A stretch of DNA of 64,000 bases from Hyalella azteca (taxonomy: Eukaryota; Arthropoda; Malacostraca; Amphipoda; Hyalellidae), in the NCBI RefSeq assembly GCF_000764305.2, contig NW_025936295.1, positions 496,001-560,000 of the forward strand, given 5' to 3'. Below, one piece after another: positions 27,001-39,000 of the stretch. Position numbers and translations under genes: made by a program. Position 1 is the stretch's first letter. Every line of letters starts with the position of its first letter. The notes beneath the pieces were generated by a model, which did no database searches, was not told the origin of the DNA, and saw nothing but the letters and a program-made list of their open reading frames with translations.

Positions 27001-30000
27001 ATGAACGACTATGAGTAATACACTTATTTAAGGGCGCGCTGCACACGCAGCTTTATACTTCGTATTATACGTCTGTAGTTCCTTCACCGGCTACGTCATT
27101 AATGGATATAGGAGCTCAAATGATCATGTAATTCAAACGAACAATTACCAAATGTAAGCAAAGTTATTACAGCTTAAAACTTTTTTCGGTAAAATGGGGC
27201 ACAATTGAACGAGGAAATATTTGTACGTATCCAACGAAATACACTTGATTTACGTTTATTATAAAAAAAATTCATCGCAAATAATGCTCTCTTTACAAAT
27301 ATCACCTGCAGGAAAAAATGCGGCTAATTCCAATTCTTTACCTTATACGGAAGCGGCAAGAATGCGATGTATGCATCAATAAAGCTTTACCTTGGTCCTC
27401 ATTGGGCGGTCGACAGTCCTAAATGACCAATGCGATATCATCGGCATCTCTGCATCAGTCCTGAGGTAACATTCCGAGCGGCGTAACTTCTCCCTACAAA
27501 TCATTGGATGTCTCCCGGAATCACTTCAAATGCGCCCCTGTCACAGCTACAGCCACGAGTAATCGTTCAGATTAAAAGCAGTGCCGCCGAATTGTGCCTC
27601 CGAACGTAATTTGTGTAGTTCGAATGATTGAAATTGCTGGTGTTGCCCGATTAGTAGTTTCTTCAATGGTCGAACCTTTTGAATGCTGATACGGCAAGCC
27701 GTTTGCTAAAATATGACTCCATTACAAAGGCCAACTATTCATTAGACACAAACGCAACTTCTCACTATTGAATAGAACGTGCTTAAGTTCTTTTTGTTAC
27801 CTGGGAAGCCCGTATTTGCTATTATTTCTTTTAATAATCGAGAGGCTAGATTCCAGAAGATGATCTGATAAGCTTAATCACATCCCTGTCACAGTTTTAT
27901 TACAAGCGACATCGAATCCGCGCTCGAACGTTGCGTCTGAATCCAAGCGCTTCTTGTTACCGCTAACAAGACATTCAGCGCTAAAACCTGCACCAAATCT
28001 GCTATCTTAGAATATAGATTATTTCCCCACTCCACGAACGAATACCAAACGAATGGATTGTTTCAAAGAGAAATTGTGACATTTACAAACGAAGTCTAAA
28101 CAATAACATAATATGGAAGTTACTCTCAACCCTTAGCAATGATTCTATGGTAGATCTAATTTTGTACTTCCAGAATCAAAATTTAATAAATATAAACCAA
28201 TTGTAGGGTAAATCCATGCAGTTACTGTACGCCGCTACTTTACCTTCATATGCAGTGCACTATGGTAACTAAATTTTAACTTCATATTACGTAACTTATT
28301 GACGCGATGTGTAAACATTCAACATTTCATAAGGATTGTAAAGTTAATTCTTCCCCTATTAATTTCATTTTTATTCACAATATTCAAAATAATGATTAAA
28401 TTAAAACCAATAACAAACTCACCTCGCCAGCGTCTCAGTTTTTATCGGTGGGTGTTTGAGTGGGGATCCGTCTGTGGGGGAGATGGGGTGGGGCACACCC
28501 GGTCCACCCGGCAGTCCACCCGACAGCCCACCGGGCAACCCACCCGGCAGAAGTGGGGGATACCCCAACCCTGCCATGTGTTGTGCCATGTATTGCAGGG
28601 GGTTGAAGTGGGGAGGCGCGTGGTAGCCGTTCCCCAGCAGGGGGGATTTGTCCAGACGGTGGTCTGTTAAAAATAAAATTTAAACATACGTTATTGAATC
28701 GCAAATTTTTATATGTGGCTTATTAGTAACAAATGTTGAGATACCGGATAGGAATCGTTGCGATATCGTGATATTTGCTACATAACCAATGGACGTTTGG
28801 AATCCTTTCTTTCGGCACAGGGCGTAAGCTTTGAAAATTATATAATGAAAAGACACAAAAAAAAAAACACAAAATAATTTACCTGATAATAATATGATAA
28901 TCAATCTGATCTCATGCTTTGATACGACTAAATTAAAGGAGAAAATATTACTATCGACTTGTCAAGATCTTTTAATGCAACGCCAGAGATGTCATTTCTC
29001 GGTTACGTGCAAAACTCTAAAGACTGCATTTCTTCTACATACATTTTATTCTATGTCCAAAGGAGTTGAATGCAATTTTTCACCCATAAAAACACGCGTC
29101 AAAATTGCCAAAATTCAACAGTAGTTCTTTCGGATTCCGGAAGATACGCTTTTCCCATTTACCTTTTTCAGTTTATTCATTACATTTCGCAGAGTTTACT
29201 TCAAAACCAACTGCGAGGAGATCGTGAAAACGTTGATATCTGAATGGTACTGCCTAATTTTTACACCAAAGTGATCGTCAGAAACGATTCCTAATAAATA
29301 ATGTTCCTCAAATTTACTCACTATACTCAAAAATGAACATAAAAGCAGCAAATTTCCTAATACCCCCATGCCATAAAGCCGTCGGAAAACAACCCTTTAG
29401 CCCTGGTACTCCTAATTTATTCCGCAAGTCGTGGCGCTGTCAAATATTTTCACTTGTATCGACTGTAACGCGCTGGAGATTTTGTAATGGTTTTACACAG
29501 AGCAATTAGCGCCGCTTATCAGATGACGAGCTTACTGGCTTGTTTGTTTGTGGCTCTCTTTCTGCGAATTAGAGTGGGAGTTTCCAGAGGCCAATATTTA
29601 TGGTTACTGAAGAAAACTCGTTAATATTCATCCGTAAACAAGTTACGAAATTGAAAGAATTTGCGACTGGCCAGACTTTTCTCGCTCCTTCAGGGCATTC
29701 AATGGGTTGCGTCTAATAGATTGCATTTAGCGCAAGCCGATGCAAAATATAAGTCAACAGCCTTATATGCCGTAAATTCTGAAATTATTAATATAATAAG
29801 TATTACACCATGCAACGTTCAATAAAAAAGGGGGAAAAATTACGTGCCGAAGAATCTGATATTGAAGTCAAGATGATATGGAAGGCATGCCGAATAAGCT
29901 GATTTAGAATTCTAAGCGAAAAGGAAAGAATTCCGAATAAGTCGATGTAGAATTCACGGAGAAAGGCATGCCGAAGAAACCGTTATTGATGACAAGGTAA

Positions 30001-33000
30001 TATGGCCTTAAGGCACGCCATATGGAAGACATGCCGAAGAAACGTTATAGAATTCAAGGCGATATTGAAGACATGCCGAAAAAGGCGGTATAACGGTCCA
30101 GGCAATATGGAAGGCCTGCCGAAGAAGCCGAAGGCCTGATTTCGAAGTCAAGGCGATATGGAAGGCTTGCTGAAGAAGCCAATTTAGAAGTCAAACTGAT
30201 ATGATAGGCTTGCCGAAGAAACTGATTAAAAAGTCAAGGCGATATGGAAGGCATTCCGAAGAAGCCGACATAGAAGTCAAGGTGACATGGAACGTATGCC
30301 GAAAAAGCAGACATAGACTTCAAGGTGACAGGGAACGTATGCCAAAAAAGCAGGAATAGACTTCAAGGTGACATGGAACGTATGCCGAAAAAGCAGACAT
30401 AGACTTCAAGGTGACATGGAACGTATGCCGAAAAAGCAGACATATACTTCAAGGTGACATGGAACGTATGCCGAAGAAGCCGATATAGAAGTCAAGGCGA
30501 TGAAGAAGGCTTGCCGAAGAAGCCGATATAGAAGTCAAGGTGACATGGAACGAATGCCGAAGTAGCCGATATAGAAGTCAAACTGTTGTGGAAGGCTTGC
30601 CGACGAAGCTGATTTGAAAGTCAAGGCGACATTGAAGGACTGCCGTATAGGAGCCATGTACAAGTGAAGGTGATACGGAAGGCTAGCCGATGAAGCCGAC
30701 ATAGAAGACAATGTGACATGAAACGTATGCCGAAGAAGCCGATATAGAAGTCAAGGCGATGAGGAAAGCTTGCCGAAGAAGCCGACATAGAAGTCAAGGT
30801 GACATGAAACGTATATGCCGAAGAAGCCGATATAGAAGTCAAGGCGATGAGGAAGGCTTGCCGAAGAAGCCGATATAGAAGTCAAGGCGATGAGGAAGGC
30901 CTGCCGAAGAAGCCGATATAGACTTCAAGGGGACATGGAACGTATGCCGAAAAAGCAGGCATAGACTTCAAGGTGACATGGAACGTATGCCGAAGAAGCC
31001 GATATAGAAGTCAAGGCGATAAGGAACGTATGCCGAAAAAGCCGACGTAGAAGTCAATGTGACATGGAACGTATGCCGAAGAAGCCGATATAGAAGACAA
31101 GGTGACATGGAACGTATGCCGAAGAAACCGATATAGAAGTCAAGGCGATGAGGAAGGCTTGCCGAAGAAGCCGATTTAGAAGTCATGCAAGACACCTCGG
31201 CAGCCGGCTTGTGTGCCTCCTTTGTTGTTCCAGGCCAGGATTTATGGAGCAAGACAGTGTGAATGAATAGCCTGAGTAAATTGGCCTGCGGTGTCTGCAG
31301 TGGTGGTGAGACAGCCCTACTCTGTTGCCATAGCTCAGGAACAAATTCCTTCGTAATGAATCCCCTCAAATAATGTAAATAAGTAGAATAACTGAAAAAT
31401 CAAACAACTGTGCAGCAACTTTCAACCAATGAAATCGTAGCAGGATCTAAACATGTATATGAACAAATCGAACAGAAACAATAGTAAAGCTTACGCATAT
31501 CATGAAATTGTTAATAACTCACTTGGTGAACATGTTGATTAACGCATATGTGTTACATATTGTAGCTAAAAACTTCGTGAAATTAAAAAAGTTACAGAGA
31601 AGCGAAACATTACAAAAATATGGTACAGTCTCCAGTAATAACAGTCTCATATGAGTTCGGGTTCCTTATATCATATTTAATTGCATTGTTTATTAGATAA
31701 TTTAGATAATTTTTATTTAGATTTGCAATTGTTTATTGCAAATTATTCAATATAATTTAAATAAATGATAATTAGCGCAAAGAATATTATCATTTGTGTT
31801 GTACTTTACTGGGTCTGAAAACGTCCAGTATCAATACCAATATAATAACTCAAAAACAATTGAATTCATCATTCGAAATAAATTCAATTTGATTCTCTCA
31901 ACCCCACTAAGTAGGGCAAACTGAAGTCAATTGGCTGACTTCTCGTCTCCACTTGCTAGAGTGCGCTTGTTCGGCTCCCGACTGTCTCGAGATAATTGTT
32001 GCTGTATTTATGGCTCTATTTACACATGAATTAGTTCAAGTTGAGAACAGTTCGCGCGAGAACCTTGAGTATAGATAACGAACAGCCGTAGTACGTCTCA
32101 GTCTCGACTATTGAGACTGAGACGTACTGCGCTGAGACTTGTGAGGACGTTTAAGTCGAGTAAAGGCTTTGCAGTGTTCAGAATATTGCCCGTCTGCTGC
32201 CACTGTAAATAATTTGTGGCGACAACATCGTTTTTACCTTTTATTGAGCTGATTATACGGGCCAAATAATGAGAAGAAGGGAAATTGCGAAAAAATCATC
32301 ACCGTTCTTCTCTCTTGGGCTGTTTCTTTTTTAGTTTTGCGCTATATTAAATACTTATGTTCAACTGGAGTATTATAGCTCTTAAGTGACAATTTTTTGC
32401 AACTACTTTTTGTTAAAAAAATATCGGAGCCTGCAAGATTTTAAATACACAGCACAATAATTTATAAGTGAATATTGCCTACATTCGTAAACAATTTAAT
32501 AACCCCAACACACGTACATATTCAATGGCCACGGTTCGCATGGGCTCAAGCTCTGCCCATTGATTATAAGAGTCGAGGAGCAACACTACCGAGGCTCAAA
32601 AAAGTGACACGTCCACTTTACTGCGACTTCCATTACTGCCGCCCCACCAAGAACAAACATCCTGCAAGCCACATAAAAAATTGATTGGCTTCAGTTGTCA
32701 TAGTTAATTACGGCATTTATAGTCCCAAGCGGCATTCAAAAAGAGTCAGTTTAATTAGATCGAATTGCTGGAAGCAAAGTGCGATCGCCTCTTCCTGTGG
32801 GACGCTAAAGCGGTCAAAGTTGTACATGAGTACCAGATGGTTTGTGCACATTAATGAGATGTACGCATGGTAATACATCATGCCAGACTGTGATGTGTTT
32901 CAGCCTTTAGGCGGCGTATTAAGTACACTTTAGGATGTTGTTTTTTGCCCCGTCGGAGTTGACGGTTTTCCTATAGGCTTTTTTCGTGCAGAGTATCTAC

Positions 33001-36000
33001 TCGCTTGCAATAATTGGGGGATTGTTGTTTCATTAGTGCATGGTTAGCCTGAATATTTTTGTTCATGTGCCATGTGCTACCATAATTTTTCGTGAAAAGT
33101 AGTTCGTGAATGCAAGAAAGATACATCATGTAACTTTAAAAAAATTAATAAATGTGTATTTCCTGCTACTTGAATCATTGAGCACGGAATAATCCTCTTT
33201 TATATCGCATGAAGCAGTTGCACTCCTTTATAATAATTGCTGAGGTATTATTTTCCAAAGTTATATAGTAATTGGAGAATATATTAGCTTCTATGATTGA
33301 ACAATGAGAGGTACATGAGATGTACATATAAGTTATTAACAATGTTCGTTAAATAAAAACTAACCATTACATTATAGCAGTTGTTCTAGCATTACTGTAT
33401 ATGCCTTATTGAAATGTATTATTCTATGCATTCAATTCAACACTCAATGAATATTTGCACAAGCATATAAATCATTTAACTCAAGATAATTCGAGCTCTG
33501 GTGCAGGCACAGTGAACCAAATATAAGCGAAGGGTCGGCCGCTCAGTCCAGCGTGACATAATTGCCAGAAATTAACGGTAATCAATCAACCAATAAGAAG
33601 ATTATTGGATTTTATCTGTACCGGGGCAGTGGCCTGGACTTGCACCCTGGGCGGTCAGCTCTTCAACGTTAAGTTGAAGTTTAAACGTATTAAGTTCAAG
33701 TGAAGCGGCGCTCTAGCACGAGTTGAGTGGACGCGGCTGTGTTCGAAATTTGGCAGCGTTGTTTGATCATTTCATTTTCTGTGTTTGAACATACATTCCG
33801 TAAGTTTGAAAGCTTAATGCTACAGGTCAGATATTTGCTTTCAATTTCGTTTATATCCAAAAAAATTAAATAAACATAAATTACAAATTTTCTCATATTT
33901 TTATACACATGCAAACACTGTGATTTGGTAGAATTTTTCTGTTTTGATTAATATCAAATTCAACGATACGCAGTTTTTCAAAGGATTTTGATTTTTTCGT
34001 ACAAATAATTTTTTTTGGCTGTGATTATTTTGAATTAATTAGTAATTTTAGTCGCGTTAGTCCAGGAACGCTTTGAATAAAGTTTAATGCACCGCCTCTA
34101 GTTCATACAAAAACAAATAAAAGATTACCTACTACTTTAATTGTGCTTCAAATTTTGCCTTTCGTGATTACTCCTACATTTTTTTTAATAATTGAACAGT
34201 GTCATCTTAAAAAAATATTGCAGTATATTCCCACAATTATTGATCCAACTTGGTCATTTCTAAAGAAACTTCGATACTTTAAATTTTTTATAAATCAAGT
34301 CATCGATACTTTAAATTTTTTTATAAATCAAGTTGACGCTTTTTCTGTTTTTTTTTCTATGAATTTTTTCGTAACTACATTACAAGCTTCACGCAGAAGT
34401 GAGCACAAGGCAATAATTGAAGCACGAGTTGAAGCGATCGTGAAGCCCGCAATAAATCTGATTGGGATTTTTCAGTCAGATATTGCCTTTATAAAGATGC
34501 TGTAATTGGCCACCAGGGTGGAGGGTCCATCAATGATCCTATTTATTGTAAATTGGGATATTAGGGCACTCGAGGCACTTAATAGACGAGCAGTGAGGGA
34601 AATATGAGTAAAATATTTCGTAAAAATGAAGTTAATATTGAAATGAATTCTGTGCGTTAGTACGTGGAATAAACAAGAATTTTAATATGAACGTGAAAGA
34701 TTTCACATAAATTCCAGGTATTAGTTACGGAACCCCTTAAATAGCCGATAGATTTAATGTAATTTCTTCAGCTATTCAAATTCAACAAAGAATTATATTA
34801 TTCCTCAATTAAATATTCAGCGTAAAATATCCATGGTTCTGAGCATTATATTTAAATTTAAAAAAAGGTTAAGTGTCATTTGATGCAAGTAAAGTATTTT
34901 TATTTAATTAAGTTTTAGAAACTTGATAACCATCTCCAAAATCTTGTTTAAATAACATTGTCTTACATAAACAAAACTCTAAAGAATTCGATCATGTCTC
35001 TCAATATTTAAATCTTAATTTTTATGTTTCAATTTCCAAGAAGACGAATTGTGCGAAGTTAGAATACAATCTGAATTAAAACAATTACTCAATATTATCG
35101 TCTAGCAGCTGATAAAAATAAAGAACCACATTCGTATTCATACACATAGTCACCTAGTAATTCACATAGTAAGACCAATGGATTAGCACCCAATAAAATA
35201 AGCGGAAAACTAGTTAGAAGTGTCGGCAACAAACTCACTAGCAGTGTTTTATTGCTGCACTAATTATATCAAATAGCCGCGTGCAGCTCTGAACCCTTTG
35301 AACTGTCAAAAGCAGATGGAATAACTTACAAATGATTGGTGTAAATTGCCACTCAATTAGCATTTATTTCGAATAAAACACCGGAAAACAATCATATTCT
35401 CAAGAGATAATAGTGCTTTATAGCGCGAACATTTCGTTCTTTTTGAACTGACAGCAGCAGGCGAAATCAACATGAAATCATTGGTATATATTATTTTTAA
35501 ACCAATAAACAAAAAAATGAAATAATTCGGGGCTTAAATATCGTAATTCATTAACCTATTTGTAAAAAATGTTTTAAATTGGTCTTTATTAATTATCAGA
35601 GCCAACTGATAACATAAATAATTTGGGAGAAACACAAGCTACAGCAACGAAGCTGGAATATTTATTTCAGGAATCAGGGTGGATTTCTAAAAATATCCAA
35701 TTAATATTTTGTACAGAAGATATATTCCGCAATGACATTTGCTTGAATTTAACAATAGAGTCACGTACACCAAAAGCGAACATAAACCCTCGGAAGTGTT
35801 CTCACTCATGAAATTTCAATTCATAATCCAATTTTAAAAATCTAATTCAGTAAATGACTTTCCAAAATGGCTTCGTAACAACACTCATCAATAAATTATT
35901 GAGCTTGCAATTGATTGTACTAGAATTGATAGTTGATGCGTTGGCGTAATTATAACTCTTGGCTAAGACTCCAGGGCCTATACTTTCAAAAAAAGTTAAG

Positions 36001-39000
36001 AGATCGTAAGTTCATCAGCCAATCATTGATGGCCTTTCAAGCAAAATCCACCAATCATAGACAAGAAAATAAAGCGTAAGTACTTACGTAAACTTAGCGA
36101 GTTTTGAAAGTATGGCCCCTGATTGCAACGAGCAGACATAACCATTAAAACACCGAACCGCTGCCTCTCTTACGATCATCAGCAGCTTGCAAGTCAACCA
36201 TAAAAGTCAAAACTGAAGTAATTATCACTGCAGCAGCTTGAAATGTTTAAAAAAAGTTTAAAATCCCATATCGATGTTTGGTTGCCACGGAACCAATGAT
36301 TTTGATCCACAACCGTACCGCTGAATAATTATTAAAACCGAACTCAATAATCCATCGAAATTATTCAGCCGAGCTACTGTTTCATTATTGTTTTTATTTT
36401 TCATTTTTGAACTATTCAACTAACTTTTTTCGGTCTGAAAGTCTGCAAGATTTCTCGCGCTATGCATCAGAATGTGCCTATATAACAAGATATTTTTTCA
36501 TTCGTACTTGAAATCAATCAATACAATTCAGTTAAATTTGATAGCGTTTCTTCGTTTTACGAAATTAATTTGCTGGAGTTTCAATTCAGCAAACGTTTTG
36601 TACTCTTCAAAATACAAAGTGCACAGAGCGCAATCAATGTTCGCTACAATATATACATAACTGCAGTTTTCGATCAGTCTGCCCTCATCTCAACATATTA
36701 CCGGGATTGTTCAGTCACGTACTTTAGCATTTAGTTTATGCTGTTACTTCAAATGGACACCGCGTCAGATGTTCAGCGAAGTTCTGCAGCCGTGAATGAA
36801 TGCTTAATTTATTATGAATTCCCAGCGATAATCCAACGTTTCCGGTCATAACAGACTGTTTCCCGTTCTGTGGTAACCAAATTTCCATGTGTGACTAGCA
36901 TACGCGAAAATAAAATTCGCTTATGAGTACTGTTGACTTTTCGAAACTCATAATTCACTAGTTTTTTAATCGACCAAGATTCAATTGAATTTCGTATGTC
37001 TGGAATTCCAACGTACGTACATTAATTCATGCCATTCACATAACAATGCGGGGGAAAATATAGTTTAACGCGAAGACTAACCAACTAAAACCCTTGTCTG
37101 CCCCAAAAGTATAATATAAAAATGATAATCAAGACTAAGAACAAGAGTATTGCACTTTAAATACATTGGAAATAAAAGTAACTTAATGTACAATTGATTT
37201 GACTCACCTGCGAAAGTGCTTTCCCTCCCTCAACATATACTTACATTCACCTTAGCATTTAGTCATAATAAGCTGAAATAAAAGCGAAGTCACTCTCACC
37301 CCAGCGTTTAATTTTATTTAACTGAAAAAAGTGAACTCACTCTCACTTCAGCGTTTACTTATGTTAAACTGAAATTAAAGAGAACTCCACTCACCTCAGC
37401 GTTTACTTATATTAATTAAACTGAAATAAAAGCGAACTCATACTCACCTCAGCGTTTACTTATATTAAACTGAAATAAAAGTGAACTCACACTCACCTCA
37501 GCGTTTACTTATATTAATTAAACTGAAATAAAAGTGAACTCACACTCACCTCAGCGTTTACTTATATTAATTAAACTGAAATAAAAGTGAACTCACACTC
37601 ACCTCAGCGTTTACTTATATTAATTAAACTGAAATAAAAGCGAACTCATACTCAGCTCAGCGTTTACTTATATTATACTGAAATAAAAGCGAACTCACAC
37701 TCACCTCAGCGTTTACTTATATTAAACTGAAATAAAAGCGAACTTGCACTCACCTCAGCGTTTACTTCTATTAAATTAAAATAAAAGCGAACTCACTCTC
37801 ACCTCAGCGTTTACTTATATTAAATAATAAAATAATAGCGGTTTTAGCGTTTATTAGGCCGTAGGCCTGTCGCCGATTCTTAACATCGCAGAACATTCAC
37901 AGCATTTTGCGGTCTCGAACGCACAACTCACTGCTACAATTCTACTGTGCTTAACCGCCCGGCCTCCTCGCCGATTCTGACCAGAAACTGGCGCACAGAG
38001 CTGGGATCGAACCCGCGCCTCTCTGCCCCAATCTTGGTACTCTGAACTGTAACCACTGGGCCACCCTAAAATAAACTGAAATAAAAGAGAATTCACACTC
38101 ACCTCAGAGTTTACTTATATTACACTGAAATAAAAGAGAACTCACCTAAATGTCCATTAGCGAACATCCCATTGACACCATTGATTGAGCCGGTGCCCCC
38201 GTTGGGCATGCCTGGGGGCGAGCAGCCGTTAAGTCCATGTAGGAGGCCTGGCTGTCCCGCGCCTACAGAGTCGAGATGTCGCTTCTTAAGATCGTAGAAA
38301 GCATCGTGTGTAGGAGTCATAGCCATGAAGTCTGAGGCTCGTTTAGGGGGACGGCCGGGTCTGGAGCTGTGGGTAAGCACACAACAGTACGGCGGATAAA
38401 CTCGTGATCAGAGGTTAGTGTTGAGAACCAAAAACACATGCCCGAATGTCGGAGGAAATTTTTGAGCGAGAAGATAAGGGTAAGGAGTCGAAAGGGGAAG
38501 TGATAGCAGAGCGAAGGAGTATAGGGCAAGAATTAGGTATAGTAAATAATACAATAGGCATGAACTTAATTATAGGAAATAATAAAATGTAAATGGAGTG
38601 AAAAATATCACTGAATATAAAAACCCAATACCTAAAGAAGACACACCAAAAATCACGCCGCAAGAAAAAATTTGATCGTGAGTATAAACAAGGGAAATTG
38701 AAAATGTAGCATTGCAGATAATAGAGTGTATATTTTGGAGAGGAAAAACGTTATAAATTTTGCGTTAAAAACTTTCGAGTGAAGCCAATTTATATAGAGG
38801 AAGATTTAAAAAAAAATAATAAAATTTAATTTTTTCCCGAGCGACTGCAAAATTTGATAAGTTATTTGAATTCCATGACCAAAACGTACATCTATTTTTT
38901 CCATATTTCTATTAATTATAAATGATGACATGGATATTAAAATTTATTTTAGCACGCAAGATTGTGGTAGCGAAAACAAGCAACGAGATTTCAATGTTTT

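Larger units (their letters stand above)
21950..28422 (-). other. dac intron 3, filled with minisatellites
   Basis: About 6.5 kb between exons 3 and 4. No nested gene is seen. It holds the arrays listed at 22.7, 23.8, 24.4, 24.9 and 26.3 kb; 27.0-28.4 kb is unique sequence without a recognised feature. Confidence 0.7.
28664..38145 (-). other. dac intron 2
   Basis: About 9.5 kb. It contains the 43-bp array at 29.9-31.2 kb, the hairpin at 32.1 kb, a MITE at 36.0 kb and the splice-site-bearing minisatellite with SINE next to exon 2. No nested gene is recognised. Confidence 0.7.

Noticed and set aside
28435..28704. 89-codon minus ORF over dac exon 3
   Set aside because: This is the wrong frame; the dac frame is set by splice phases on both sides.
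37854..38102. 82-codon minus ORF, and a possible tRNA gene
   Set aside because: It is the SINE body; the A and B boxes are present but the sequence does not form a complete tRNA cloverleaf.
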